Shown in pieces: positions 33,023 to 43,600 of a DNA stretch of 64,000 nt; position 1 is the stretch's first letter; every line of letters begins with the position of its first letter. Both the position numbers and the translations under genes were made by a program. Source of the DNA: Lactobacillus sp. (GTDB taxonomy: Bacteria > Bacillota > Bacilli > Lactobacillales > Lactobacillaceae); assembly GCF_014803895.1 (NCBI RefSeq), contig NZ_JAAVAU010000003.1:41140-105139 (forward strand), given 5' to 3'. The notes under the pieces are model-generated. The model was not told the origin of the DNA. It ran no database searches and saw nothing but the letters and a program-made list of their open reading frames with translations.

Positions 33023-34306
33023 ATGTTTGTTGATCAAACAAAAATTGACGTACAAGCCGGAAAGGGTGGCGATGGAGCAGTTGCCTTTCGTCATGAAAAA
33101 TATGTTCCACTTGGTGGTCCTGCTGGTGGCGATGGTGGTCGCGGTGGTAGTATCATTTTAGTAGCTGATTCTGGTTTAAGAACTTTGATGGATTTTCGCT
33201 TTAGAAGAAAATTTAAAGCTGATAATGGTGAAAATGGTCGTATAAAATCTCAGTATGGTAAAGGTGCTAAAGATGTTTATCTTAAAGTACCAATGGGCAC
33301 ATCAGTTTATGATTTTGATAGTGGTGAGTTATTAGGCGACTTAGTTGAGAATGGTCAGGAATTAGTTGTCGCACACGGTGGCCGTGGAGGTCGTGGTAAT
33401 ATTCACTTTGCCACATCTACTAGAACTGCACCTGAAATTGCTGAAAATGGTGAACCTGGAGAATTTAGAACATTACGTTTAGAACTTAAAGTTTTAGCTG
33501 ATGTTGGTTTAGTAGGTTTTCCATCAGTAGGTAAATCAACTTTATTATCAGTGGTAACTAAGGCTAAACCAAAGATTGCAGCTTACCATTTTACTACCTT
33601 AACGCCTAATTTAGGAATGGTGGTATTACCTGATGGACGCGATTTTTCAATGGCCGATTTACCCGGATTAATTGAAGGTGCATCTCAAGGTGTGGGCTTA
33701 GGAATCAAATTCTTACGGCATGTTGAAAGAACCAAAGTTATCTTGCACATGGTATCAATGGATCCTAATAATGGACGGGATGCCTACGAAGACTATGAAA
33801 CTATCAAAAAAGAACTAGCTGGGTATACTAAGGATTTAACAACCAAAAAAGAATTGATTGTTGCTACTCAAATGGATATTCCAGGGAGTGAAGAAAAATT
33901 AGCTGAGTTTAAAGAAAAACTTGGTAATAAGGTTGTATATCCAATTTCTAGTGTTACTCACAAGGGTGTTACTGAGTTAATGCGGGCAACTGCTGATTTA
34001 GTTGATGAAGTAGCGAAGCAAGAAGCTGAAAAAGTGGGAGAAGCTACAGTTGCTGAAAAAGAATATGTTTACAAAAAGCCGGATGATAGCTTTACAGTTA
34101 CGAAGACTGGTGAAAATACCTACACTGTTACTGGTGAGAAACTTGAACGCTTAGTTCAAATGACTAATTTAGATCATACCGACGGAATTATGCTTTTAGC
34201 TCGCAAACTTAAGAACATGGGTGTTGATGATGCATTAAGAGCTAAAGGTGCCAGTGAAGGCGATGAAGTTAACATTGGTAATTTAACATTTGAATTTGTT
34301 GAATAA
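33023..34306 (+). CDS. obg: Obg/CgtA GTPase
   Basis: The 427-residue GTPase takes part in 50S ribosome maturation and stress control. ATG 33023 ([16 protein letters not shown]) with AGGAGGG upstream is the start; further upstream frame is not coding. The glycine-rich Obg fold fills residues 1-157 ([19 protein letters not shown]). The G domain follows, with GFPSVGKST (~168), [10 protein letters not shown] (~212) and the NKxD-like element reading ATQMD (~285). The Obg-specific C-terminal OCT domain fills roughly 355-427. All motifs are intact. Confidence 0.96.
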   Translation: MFVDQTKIDVQAGKGGDGAVAFRHEKYVPLGGPAGGDGGRGGSIILVADSGLRTLMDFRFRRKFKADNGENGRIKSQYGKGAKDVYLKVPMGTSVYDFDSGELLGDLVENGQELVVAHGGRGGRGNIHFATSTRTAPEIAENGEPGEFRTLRLELKVLADVGLVGFPSVGKSTLLSVVTKAKPKIAAYHFTTLTPNLGMVVLPDGRDFSMADLPGLIEGASQGVGLGIKFLRHVERTKVILHMVSMDPNNGRDAYEDYETIKKELAGYTKDLTTKKELIVATQMDIPGSEEKLAEFKEKLGNKVVYPISSVTHKGVTELMRATADLVDEVAKQEAEKVGEATVAEKEYVYKKPDDSFTVTKTGENTYTVTGEKLERLVQMTNLDHTDGIMLLARKLKNMGVDDALRAKGASEGDEVNIGNLTFEFVE

Positions 34307-34336
34307 TTAATAATTGAATATTTGGGGTAATGACTT

Positions 34337-36262
34337 TTGAAAAAACACAACCGTTTTATTACAGGCTATGCTGGATTAAGAGCCTTGGCCGTAGTAGGAG
34401 TTATCTTATACCACTTAGATCCTAATAGATTTATAGGAGGGTATTTGGGAGTACCTATTTTCCTTGTATTATCGGGATATTTGGTTACAGATCATATATT
34501 CCATTCGTATGAAGATACAGGAACATACGATACAAAAGGTTTTTACATTAAACGTGTAAAAAGATTATATCCCCAAATGATTACGTTATTGTGGCTATGT
34601 AGTGCATATATTGTTTTATTCCAGCAAAATTTACTAGCAAAATTAAATCAAATAGTTACAACTAATATTCTTAATGTTTTTAATATTTGGGAAATTTTTA
34701 ATGGCCAGAGTTATTTTGAACGATTTGCAGCTAATGAATCGCCATTTGTTCATTTGTGGACAATGTCGATTGAAGGACAATTTTATATTGTTTGGCCATT
34801 AGTTATTTGGCTTCTAGTTAAATATATCCCAAAAAAGAAAACACGCTTTTGGATTTTAACGGCAATAACATTGCTTTCTGCTATAGAAATGGCAGTCTTA
34901 TTTAAGCCTAATGTAGATATTAACCGTATTTACTATGGTACAGATACTCGCTTTTTCTCATTAGGATTAGGGGCAATGCTAGCAGTAGTTTGGCCAACTT
35001 GGAGATTAAGTAAAAATATTGGTAGAAAACATAAGCTTGTTTTGAATGTAGTAGGAGCGATTGCCTTAGTAGGCATGTTATGGATGGCCTGCAGTCCTAA
35101 ACTTAATCCTCAGCAGGCTTTTCCGTATCATGGTGGAATATTTATTTTTTCAGTTTTAACTACTATTTTGGTAGGTATTATTGCTCATCCAGCTTCAATT
35201 TGGAATTCCCTGTTAACTAATCAAGTCTTTAATTGGATTGGGTCAAGGTCCTATGGCATTTATTTGTATCAATTTCCAGTTATGATTTTCTTTGAAGATA
35301 AAGTCAAAAATTTAGCGGATCATGTAGTCTTGTATCGGATTATTGAAGTAGCCTTGATTTTGATTTTATCGGAAGTAACTTACCGGATAATTGAAAAGCC
35401 ATGGGGAAAAATGACTTGGGCTAAAGTTAAAGATCATTTAGCTAAGGCTGCTACTTTAAATAAAAATAATATTTTCCAAAAAGTTACAACTGTTTTTGCT
35501 GCTTTAGTTTTAGTTGTTGGGACAGTGGGAATTATTAAATCAGGTTCAGTTAAGGCTGAGGATCCTAATGATTCAGCACTTGCAAAACAGATTAAGAAAA
35601 ACCGCGATGAGCAAATAAAAGATAATAAAAAAATCATCCAAAATGCTAAGAAAAAGAATACTAAACCTGTAGAACCTAAAAATAAAGTTTTAGCGCAAGC
35701 AAAAGCCAATGCTAAAAGTCATCCTGTTAATAAGAATTTCCAAAAATACGGTATTAGTCAAGTTCAGCTACAATTAGCACAACAAATTCAAGTAACTGCC
35801 TTGGGAGATTCTGTTATGGCTGGTTCTAGTCAAAACTTGAAAAAATTAATGCCTCATGCACTTATTGATGCTGCTGTTTCAAGACAATTGGTTGAAACTT
35901 TGCCGCTTTTCAAACAATACAAGGATAAAGGTGCTTTGAGTAGGAATGTTTTAGTAGGATTAGGTACTAATGGTGCATTCCAAGAAAAAGATTTAGACTA
36001 TTTGATGAAAATTGTTGGTAAGAAACGTAAGGTATTTTGGATAAATGTCTATGTTCCTACACGTGCTTGGCAGTCTACTGTAAATAATATGTTAAGTGCT
36101 GCTGCCAAGAAATATCCAAACTTTGTGGTAATTAATTGGTATCAGTTAGCTGCAGCTCATCCACAATGGTTCTATGGTGATCATACTCATCCAAATCCAA
36201 CTGGATCAATGTACTACAGTAGTTATGTAACTAAGAAATTAGTAGAAAAAGGACTTTATTAG
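34337..36262 (+). CDS. OatA-like O-acetyltransferase (acyltransferase 3 plus SGNH)
   Basis: The 641-residue protein has an N-terminal Acyl_transf_3 domain with about ten membrane helices (RALAVVGVILYHLDPNRF; WTMSIEGQFYIVWPL). A cytoplasm-to-outside linker rich in K and N (about 405-465) and an external SGNH hydrolase-type domain follow. The catalytic blocks are ALGDSVMAG (~490), GLGTNGAF (~538) and GDHTHPNPTG (~614). This fits OatA, which O-acetylates muramic acid in peptidoglycan and gives lysozyme resistance; modification of teichoic acid is an alternative. It starts with TTG at 34337 behind a weak GGGG site. It follows obg by 30 bases and precedes rnz by 12. Confidence 0.9.
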   Translation: MKKHNRFITGYAGLRALAVVGVILYHLDPNRFIGGYLGVPIFLVLSGYLVTDHIFHSYEDTGTYDTKGFYIKRVKRLYPQMITLLWLCSAYIVLFQQNLLAKLNQIVTTNILNVFNIWEIFNGQSYFERFAANESPFVHLWTMSIEGQFYIVWPLVIWLLVKYIPKKKTRFWILTAITLLSAIEMAVLFKPNVDINRIYYGTDTRFFSLGLGAMLAVVWPTWRLSKNIGRKHKLVLNVVGAIALVGMLWMACSPKLNPQQAFPYHGGIFIFSVLTTILVGIIAHPASIWNSLLTNQVFNWIGSRSYGIYLYQFPVMIFFEDKVKNLADHVVLYRIIEVALILILSEVTYRIIEKPWGKMTWAKVKDHLAKAATLNKNNIFQKVTTVFAALVLVVGTVGIIKSGSVKAEDPNDSALAKQIKKNRDEQIKDNKKIIQNAKKKNTKPVEPKNKVLAQAKANAKSHPVNKNFQKYGISQVQLQLAQQIQVTALGDSVMAGSSQNLKKLMPHALIDAAVSRQLVETLPLFKQYKDKGALSRNVLVGLGTNGAFQEKDLDYLMKIVGKKRKVFWINVYVPTRAWQSTVNNMLSAAAKKYPNFVVINWYQLAAAHPQWFYGDHTHPNPTGSMYYSSYVTKKLVEKGLY

Positions 36263-36274
36263 AAATAGGTTTTC

Positions 36275-37204
36275 ATGGAGATACAATTTTTGGGGACCGG
36301 TTCCGGTCAACCTTCAAAAAATCGCAATGTTTCATCTATTGCGTTAAAATTACTAGATGAATTAAATGAAATTTGGTTATTTGATGTTGGGGAAGCAACG
36401 CAACATCAAATTTTAAGTACCAATATCAGACCACGAAAGATTAGCAAAATTTTTATTTCACATAATCATGGTGATCATATTTTTGGGCTACCGGGCTTAC
36501 TTTCTTCCCGTTCATTTCAAGGAGACGGTGGAGCTTTAACAATTTTTGGACCAGCTGGTATTGATCAATTTGTTCAAACTGCACTCCGTGTATCACGCAC
36601 CAAGGTTTCATATCCAATTAAATATGTAATTTTAAAGGAAAATGGCTTGATTTATGAAGATAGTAATTTTCAGGTATTTGCAGCCAAATTAGATCACCGG
36701 ATTCCGAGTTATGGATTTCGAGTTGTTGAAAAACCACGTCCTGGTGAATTAATGATGGATAAGCTTGCTGAATATAATGTACCAAATGGTCCTTTATTGG
36801 GTAAGTTAAAAGCGGGGGAAGTAATTACCTTAGCCGATGGACGAGTTTTAGATGGACATGATTTTTTAGGGGAGCCACGTCCAGGTAGAATTGTGACAGT
36901 TATTTATGATACGCGCCCAACTCCTAATATCGGTAAGCTTGCCGAAAATGCGGACGTATTAATTCATGAGTCTACTTTTAGTGGTCAAGATGCTAAGATG
37001 GCACATCGTTACTTTCACTCAACTTGTGTTGATGCAGCTAAAGTTGCTATTCATCATCATGTTCATCAACTATTTTTATCACATGTTTCAGCACGTTATA
37101 CTGGAAGAAGTGGTCGTGAATTAGAAAAAGAGGCAAGAAATGTTTTTAAACGAACAAAACTTGCTAATGATTTTGATAGCTTTAACATACCAATGAAAGG
37201 GTAA
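36275..37204 (+). CDS. rnz: Ribonuclease Z (tRNA 3' endonuclease)
   Basis: The 309-residue enzyme of the metallo-beta-lactamase fold trims tRNA precursors lacking an encoded CCA, such as tRNA-His in this window. Motifs: MEIQFLGTGSGQPSKNRN, SHNHGDHIFGLPGLL (zinc-binding HxHxDH), a flexible-arm region with KPRPGELM, and the late histidines of HRYFHSTCVDAAKVA and FLSHVSARY. Length is that of the short form RNase Z. It is in a run with oatA and a dehydrogenase, four bases before the latter. Confidence 0.96.
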   Translation: MEIQFLGTGSGQPSKNRNVSSIALKLLDELNEIWLFDVGEATQHQILSTNIRPRKISKIFISHNHGDHIFGLPGLLSSRSFQGDGGALTIFGPAGIDQFVQTALRVSRTKVSYPIKYVILKENGLIYEDSNFQVFAAKLDHRIPSYGFRVVEKPRPGELMMDKLAEYNVPNGPLLGKLKAGEVITLADGRVLDGHDFLGEPRPGRIVTVIYDTRPTPNIGKLAENADVLIHESTFSGQDAKMAHRYFHSTCVDAAKVAIHHHVHQLFLSHVSARYTGRSGRELEKEARNVFKRTKLANDFDSFNIPMKG

Positions 37205-37207
37205 AAA

Positions 37208-38002
37208 ATGAGTGATTCATTAAGAGATAAAGTTGTAATTATTACAGGAGCTTCAAGTGGTATCGGTCGTTCCATTACTTTAGAATGTGCAAGCCGTGGT
37301 GCTACTGTGATTTTAATGGCACGTAATCAAGAACGTTTAGAAGAAATCGCAGATGAAGCGCGGAAGCTTTCAGGTAGTGACGCTTTTGTTTTTCCAACAG
37401 ATATGAGTAAGGCCGACCAAATTGAAACTGCTTTTACTGAAATTATTAAAAATGTAAAGCACATTGATTTTTTAGTTAATGCTGCTGGGTTTGGTGTTTT
37501 TGAAGACTTTATGGATATGAGTCCTAAAGTCGTTACTGACATGTTCCAAACTAATGTTTTAGGTCTAATGTATTTTACTCGTCTAGTTGCTAGAGTAATG
37601 ATTGACCAAAAAAGTGGGCAAGTTATCAATTTTGGATCGATTGCTGGAATTGTGCCAACTACTAAAACTGCAGCATACAGTGCAACTAAAGCAGCCGTTA
37701 TTCAATTTTCTAATGTTTTACGTTTAGAGCTTAAACCATTTGGCGTTAAAGTAATGACTGTTAATCCGGGTCCTGTATATACAAACTTCTTTAATATTGC
37801 AGATAAAAGCGGTAATTATGCATCTAACGTACAAGAATTTATGCTTGATCCAGATGATGTTGCTTGGCAAGTAGTTCATTTCTTTGGCTCAAATCGTCGA
37901 GAATTGAATTTACCAATTAGTTTGTCAATTTTGGCAAAACTTTACCAAATTTTTCCAACTATTGGAGACTGGGCAAGTTTAAAATTTGCAAGCAGAAAAT
38001 AA
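37208..38002 (+). CDS. Short-chain dehydrogenase/reductase
   Basis: The 264-residue oxidoreductase has the SDR cofactor motif ITGASSGIGRS (residues ~12-22), NAAGFGVF (about 92), and the catalytic S..YSATK (about 155). It resembles the YqjQ/DltE-like group found next to rnz in Firmicutes. NADP is the likely cofactor because of the basic ARNQERL after strand 2. Substrate is unknown. Confidence 0.9.
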   Translation: MSDSLRDKVVIITGASSGIGRSITLECASRGATVILMARNQERLEEIADEARKLSGSDAFVFPTDMSKADQIETAFTEIIKNVKHIDFLVNAAGFGVFEDFMDMSPKVVTDMFQTNVLGLMYFTRLVARVMIDQKSGQVINFGSIAGIVPTTKTAAYSATKAAVIQFSNVLRLELKPFGVKVMTVNPGPVYTNFFNIADKSGNYASNVQEFMLDPDDVAWQVVHFFGSNRRELNLPISLSILAKLYQIFPTIGDWASLKFASRK

Positions 38003-38019
38003 ATGAAATGGATTAAAGA

Positions 38020-38355
38020 ATGAAAAAACAAAAGGGATTAGTTGTTGGCTTAGTAATTGTTTTACTTTTGGTAATTTTTGCCTGCTTGAACACAGAACAA
38101 GTCGCTATCAATTTTGGTTTTATTCAACCTAAAATGCCTTTAATTATTATTTTAATTATGATGATTTTATTAGGCGCAATTATTTCAATGCTTTTAGGTA
38201 ATACCAAAGAATTAAAACAAAAGAAGCAACAAATTGAAAAACAAGAAAAAGAAATTAGTAAAAAATACGAATCTCAGCTTAAGCAAAAAGATCAAGAAAT
38301 TGCTCAATTAAATAAGCAATTGAAAGATTTAAAATCTAAATCAATCTCAGAATAA
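38020..38355 (+). CDS. LapA-domain membrane protein
   Basis: A 111-residue protein with two hydrophobic helices (about 5-25 and 38-60) separated by NTEQVAINFGFIQPKMPL. This is the LapA (DUF1049) pattern, in which the second helix is followed by a cytoplasmic coiled coil (KQKKQQIEKQEKEISKKYES onward). Its function in Gram-positive bacteria is unclear. It follows the dehydrogenase by 17 bases and probably shares its transcript. Confidence 0.85.
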   Translation: MKKQKGLVVGLVIVLLLVIFACLNTEQVAINFGFIQPKMPLIIILIMMILLGAIISMLLGNTKELKQKKQQIEKQEKEISKKYESQLKQKDQEIAQLNKQLKDLKSKSISE

Positions 38356-38358
38356 TAC

Positions 38359-38387
38359 TTGATTTATCAACGCTAAGATTGTATTAT
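38359..38387 (+). promoter_or_regulatory. Promoter of rpmF
   Basis: TTGATT (38359-38364), 17-bp spacer, TATTAT (38382-38387); the leader to rpmF is about 75 bases and contains a small AAATAC-GTGA-GTATTT hairpin. Confidence 0.6.
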
Positions 38388-38465
38388 TGAAATACGTGAG
38401 TATTTAGTAACTTATTTTTACATAAGTATGCAAGTCTCAATTCTATAAAAAAGGAGATCTAACTA

Positions 38466-38657
38466 ATGGCAGTTCCTGCAAGAAAAACTTCTAAGCAAAA
38501 GAAACGTTCACGTCGTGGTCATATTAAGTTAACTACCCCAGCAATGCACTATGATGCAACTACTGGTGAATACCGTTTAAGCCACCGCGTTTCACCAAAG
38601 GGCTTTTACAAAGGCCGTCAAGTTGCTAACGAAGAAAAGCAACAAAACAATGATTAA
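38466..38657 (+). CDS. rpmF: 50S ribosomal protein L32
   Basis: The 63-residue basic protein begins [19 protein letters not shown], the invariant L32 start, and continues with [14 protein letters not shown]. The zinc-binding cysteines of some L32 forms are absent, so this is the cysteine-free type. AAGGAG precedes the ATG, and the gene has its own promoter and terminator. Confidence 0.98.
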   Translation: MAVPARKTSKQKKRSRRGHIKLTTPAMHYDATTGEYRLSHRVSPKGFYKGRQVANEEKQQNND

Positions 38658-38662
38658 TAAAA

Positions 38663-38688
38663 GGGCACCTTATGGTGTCTTTTTTTGT
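38663..38688 (+). terminator. Terminator of rpmF
   Basis: GGGCACC, TTAT, GGTGTC(T), then a run of seven T. Confidence 0.8.
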
Positions 38689-38711
38689 ACATTTTTTAAA
38701 AAAGGAAGAAT

Positions 38712-40277
38712 ATGAAATTAGTTATTTTACACTCTAGTGATACTCATGGCTTCTTAATGCCAACTGATTATCAAGATAAAACAAATTATAATGCTCCACT
38801 TTCTTTAAGTCGTGTTAGTAGCGTAATAAAACAAGAAAAAGAAAAATATGGAGCTGATAATGTATTAGTAACTGATAGTGGGGACTGTTTGCAAGGCTCT
38901 CCATTGGCTTCATTTACTCATGAATTACCAGAAGAAGAAGGACTAAAAGAATTTACTGAGGCTTATAATGCAGTTGGTTATGATGCTCGAGTTTTAGGTA
39001 ATCATGATTTTAATTATGGCTTAGATTACTTGAGCTATTATGTTGATCATAACTCGGCGCCATTTATAAATGATAATGTTCTTGATGCTACCACTAATGT
39101 ACCTTTTTTTGGAAAAGAATATGAGATAATTGAGAAAGCCGATTTAAAGATTGGAATTATGGGAATTACTACTCAATATATTTCTCATTGGGAACCTGAA
39201 GAACATATCAAGGGACTTAAATTTGTTTCTGGCTATGATGTTTTAAGTAAGTTAGCAAAAAAACTCCGACCACAAGTTGATATTTTAATTGCTCTTTATC
39301 ATGGTGGTTTTGAAAGTGATCCAGAAAGTGGGGAAGTAACGGAACCCCATACTGGAGAAAATGAGGGTTACAAAATTTTAACTAAAATTCCCGAAATTGA
39401 TGTTTTCTTAACAGGACATCAACATCGGCGTCTGAACTTGATTAGTAATGGGACTGCAATTGTTCAACCAGGATATCGAGGAGAAAGTGTAGCTAAAGTA
39501 ACTCTTGAAGTTGACAAAGATGCTAGTGGTAAAGCGCATATTAAAAATATGCAAACTCAATTAATTGATACTAAAGATTATGCACCTGATCCAAAAGTCG
39601 AAAAAATTGTAGCTAATTTAGATAAAAGAACACAAGATTGGCTTGATCAACCAATTGCTCATCTCTCCGAACCAGCACCAATTGCAGATGCAATCAAGGG
39701 TAGAATTGAAGGCGCACCTTTTATAAATTTGATTCACCAAATGCAATTGTGGTTTACTGGCGCAGACGTTTCTGCGACTGCCATTATGTCAGACACCGCT
39801 AAAGGTTTTTCAAAAGACGTTACTATGAGAGAAGTTTTACTTAACTACCCATATGCTAATCAACTATGCATCGTTAAAATTACTGGCAAAGATTTAAAGA
39901 AAATTATTGAATATAGTGCAGCTTTCTTAGAAAAGACGCCTGATGGGAAAATAAAGTTTATCGATCGCTGGATTAAACCTAAGAAAATGTTATATCACTT
40001 CGATCTTTTCTATCCAGTGCACTATGAGGCTGATCTTTCTAAACCAGCAGGTCAGAGATTAACGCAGGTGACTTTGAATGAAAAACCAATCAAAGATGAT
40101 AAAGTATACCGATTAGCAGTTAATAATTATCGCGCACTAGGCGGAGGATTTTATCCGGCATATAGTATGGATAAAATTGAAAAAACATTTGACCAAGATT
40201 ATGTCCAAATGTTTGAAGAATACTTAACTACAGAAGATGTCAAAGTAGATACGCAAAAGAATTATAAGTTTTATTAA
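38712..40277 (+). CDS. 5'-nucleotidase/UDP-sugar hydrolase-type metallophosphoesterase
   Basis: The 521-residue protein combines an N-terminal calcineurin-like domain with a C-terminal 5'-nucleotidase domain. Metal-binding motifs: HSSDTHGF, DSGDCLQGSP, LGNHDFNYG, LYHGGFE and LTGHQHR. The nucleotidase half includes LLNYPYANQLCIVKITGKDL and LAVNNYRALGGG. There is no signal peptide, so like Bacillus YunD it should work in the cytoplasm rather than at the surface. Substrate is inferred from the family only. Confidence 0.88.
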   Translation: MKLVILHSSDTHGFLMPTDYQDKTNYNAPLSLSRVSSVIKQEKEKYGADNVLVTDSGDCLQGSPLASFTHELPEEEGLKEFTEAYNAVGYDARVLGNHDFNYGLDYLSYYVDHNSAPFINDNVLDATTNVPFFGKEYEIIEKADLKIGIMGITTQYISHWEPEEHIKGLKFVSGYDVLSKLAKKLRPQVDILIALYHGGFESDPESGEVTEPHTGENEGYKILTKIPEIDVFLTGHQHRRLNLISNGTAIVQPGYRGESVAKVTLEVDKDASGKAHIKNMQTQLIDTKDYAPDPKVEKIVANLDKRTQDWLDQPIAHLSEPAPIADAIKGRIEGAPFINLIHQMQLWFTGADVSATAIMSDTAKGFSKDVTMREVLLNYPYANQLCIVKITGKDLKKIIEYSAAFLEKTPDGKIKFIDRWIKPKKMLYHFDLFYPVHYEADLSKPAGQRLTQVTLNEKPIKDDKVYRLAVNNYRALGGGFYPAYSMDKIEKTFDQDYVQMFEEYLTTEDVKVDTQKNYKFY

Positions 40278-40286
40278 GCAACAAAA

Positions 40287-40323
40287 AAAGAACTAGCTCT
40301 CACTGAACTAGTTCTTTCTTTGT
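40287..40323. terminator. Bidirectional terminator
   Basis: AAAGAACTAG and CTAGTTCTTT form a perfect 10-bp stem between convergent genes, with A and T runs on both sides. Confidence 0.85.
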
Positions 40324-40330
40324 TTTTTTA

Positions 40331-40534
40331 TTAAAGCATTTTACTAAATTTACTTGAATCTTTATGACTCTTTGCAGTAATACCAGGGATAATAAATGCA
40401 AAAAGTAAGCCGAACACGACACCCATAATTGCAGATTGAATTGGATCAAATTTCATGCTCGTCAAAGCAGAACAGATAAAACCAATAATTTCAAAGTAAA
40501 TAGTTGACCAAATAACAGTAACGATATAGCGCAT
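40331..40534 (-). CDS. Small membrane protein, YjzD/DUF2929 family
   Basis: The 67-residue protein starts MRYIVTVIWSTIYFEIIGFI and has a second hydrophobic segment (SAIMGVVFGLLFAFIIPGI). It matches the DUF2929/YjzD pattern of two-helix membrane proteins. AAGGGAA lies upstream on the - strand. Function is unknown. It is divergent from dnaE. Confidence 0.75.
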   Translation of the reverse strand: MRYIVTVIWSTIYFEIIGFICSALTSMKFDPIQSAIMGVVFGLLFAFIIPGITAKSHKDSSKFSKML

Positions 40535-40603
40535 AATATTCCCTTCTTTCGCTAGTCATATTAGCAAAAAATAAGACTTGAAGCAAGAAAAAATAGTTTG
40601 CTC

Positions 40604-40612
40604 TGGTATACT
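40604..40612 (+). promoter_or_regulatory. Extended -10 promoter of dnaE
   Basis: TGGTATACT lies 24 bases before ATG 40636; no convincing -35 box. Confidence 0.55.
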
Positions 40613-40635
40613 TGAGTTAACAAGGGGGATTTTTT

Positions 40636-43600
40636 ATGGTTGCAGGAATACAAAATATCAGCAGTTTTTCTATCTTACAAAGTCCAATTAAAATTGATCA
40701 ATTATTGGAGCAAGCAAAAGAGCGTGGTTATAGCGCAATTGGCTTAACTGATATCAACTTTACTTATGGCTTAGTTGATTTCTATAAAAAAGCTAAAAAA
40801 GTGGGGATCAAACCATTATTGGGGATGCAGGTGAGTGTAAATGGCTTAGTTGATCATAGTCGTCACTATAATTTTATCGTACTTGCTAAAGATAATATTG
40901 GCTATGGTAATGTACTTCGTTTATCTAGTGCAATAAATTTATTAACAAAAAACGGGCAAAATAATCATGTGATTGCTTTTGAAAATTTAAAAAAGTATTT
41001 GGAACATTTAGTTATTATTACACCAGCTAATCAACATAGTGAACTGCGCTATCTGGCAACAAATAATCCCAGTCTTGGTAGTGACTATCTTAGAAAATTA
41101 AAGCAGCTAATTCCCCAATCGAGTGATTTGTTTTTAGGAGTATATGGTCATAAAAAACAACAAAAATATATTAATTATGTTGATTCACTAAGTCAGCAAT
41201 TTAAGTTGCCCCTAGTTGCAACAGAAGATGTTCAGTATTTAAATCCTAATGATCAATTTTTAAAAAGGGTCTTAGGAGCAATTTCTGAAAATAGTCACTT
41301 ACCGGATATTGAAGAATTAGCCAAACAAAAGGGATCACACTATTTACGTTCAGTTAGTCAGTTACAAAGTGAATATCGTAGTTTAGGTATTTTCAGTGCT
41401 TTAGAAAATGCAGATAAAATTGCACACATATGTAATGTAGACATTGAATTTCAAGATCCTCAACTTCCAAAATTTAAACCTAATAAATATTCAACGTCTA
41501 AAGAATATCTTCATCATCTAGCTCAGGAAGGTCTAGCTCAAAGATTTAATGGTCAGATTCCTGAAAATTATCAAAAGCGTCTTGATTATGAATTGAGTAT
41601 TATTAATCAGATGGGTTTTGATGATTATTTTTTGATTGTGTGGGATGTAATTAATTTTGCGCATAGCATTAAGATTATTACTGGTCCAGGGAGAGGATCG
41701 GCGGCAGGCTCTTTGGTATCTTATGCTTTAAATATAACTGAAGTTGATCCAATTAAATATAATTTATTATTTGAAAGATTTTTAAATCCAGCTCGTCAGC
41801 AAATGCCAGATATTGATTTAGATATTCCTGATAATCGACGTGATGAAGTTATTAAATATATGTTTGATAAATATGGAATGAATCATGTTGCGCAAATTTT
41901 AACCTTTAGTACTTTATCAGCTAAACAAATTATTCGTGATGTTTCTAGGGTATTTGGTTTAAATCAATTTGAAAGTAATCGATGGATCAAGGCTTTGCCC
42001 AATAATAAAACTAAATTTACATTAGATGAGGCTTACCAAAACTCGCAAGACCTACAATTTTTAGTTAACGCTAGTTCTTTTAATAAACTATTATTTGCTA
42101 CAGCACAACATTTAGAAGGTCTATCGCGTCATTATTCTATCCATGCAGCAGGATTAGTACTTACCGATGACTCATTAGCTCAGATCGTCGGCTTACAGGC
42201 TGGTCCGTTAAATATACCTGTAACTCAGCAAACAAAGAAAAATGTTGAGGGACTAGGTTTATTGAAGATTGATTTTTTAGGATTGCGAAATTTAACAATT
42301 TTAGGAGATACTTTGAATCTTCTTAAAAGTGAAGGGATTAATTTGGACCCTAATCAAATTCCTCTGAATGATAAATGGACACTAGAACTTTTTCAAAAAG
42401 GTAATACAGATGCCATTTTTCAATTTGAGTCAAATGGTATTAAACAGGTATTAAGAAAATTACATCCTGATAATTTTGAAGATGTTGTAGCTGTCAATGC
42501 CTTGTATCGACCAGGTCCAATGCAAAATATTGATCATTTTATTAAAAGAAAATTAGGTCGGGAGCAAGTAACTTATCCAGATCAAAGTTTGAGTGAAATC
42601 TTGCAACCAACTTATGGAATTATGGTTTACCAGGAACAAGTGATGCAAACTGCACAAATTTTGGCAGGCTTCAGTTTAGGGGAAGCTGATTTACTTAGAC
42701 GTGCAATGTCAAAAAAAGATCTTGGTGTGATAAAAAAAGAAAAGCAAAAATTTATCGATGGAGCAGTTAGGTTAGGCCATTCAAAAACTACAGCTAAAAA
42801 AGTTTATGATTATATTGCTCAATTTGCTAATTATGGATTCAATAGGTCACATGCTGTGGCCTATAGTAAAATTGCTTTTTGGCTGGCTTACTTAAAAGTT
42901 CATTATCCAGCTGCTTTTTATACAGCTTTATTGAATAGTAATTTAGGTAATCGGAATAAAGTCAATGAGTATTTAACATTAGTTCAAGAAGTAGGTATTC
43001 AAGTTCAATCTCCTTCAATTAATGATAGTAGTGCTGATTTTACTTTAAAGAATAATAAAATTCTTGTAGGTCTAAGAGCAATAAAGGGATTACGAAATGA
43101 TTTCGTTAAGGAAATAACCGATAAAAAGCGAAGTTACAAATCATTGCTAGACTTTTTATTAGATATCGATGATAAATATTTAAACACAGATGCAATCTTA
43201 AATTTAATTAAGGCAGGAGCTTTTGATCATTTAGGTCAGAATCGTCAAGAATTAATCGATAATACCCCAGATTTGATTGCTACTGTGAAAATGTCAGGAC
43301 GTAACCAGACTCTGTTTAAAACTTTAGCACCTGATCAAAAAGTAGCTCCAGAACCTACTACTGACCAAAAAGTAGAGTGGGAAGTTGAAGCAATGGGGTT
43401 TGCCACAACCAAGAATCCTTTAATTGCTGTTCAAAAGTATGCTAAACGCTTTAATGCCAAAAAGTTAAATGAGTTTGAGTTTAATGAAAATGGTATTGGC
43501 GTAGGAAAATTAATAAAGTTGAGAAAAATTACCACCAAAAATGAAACAGAAATGGCCTTTGCAGTTTTTGCAGATAGTACTAGTCAACAAGAATTTACTA

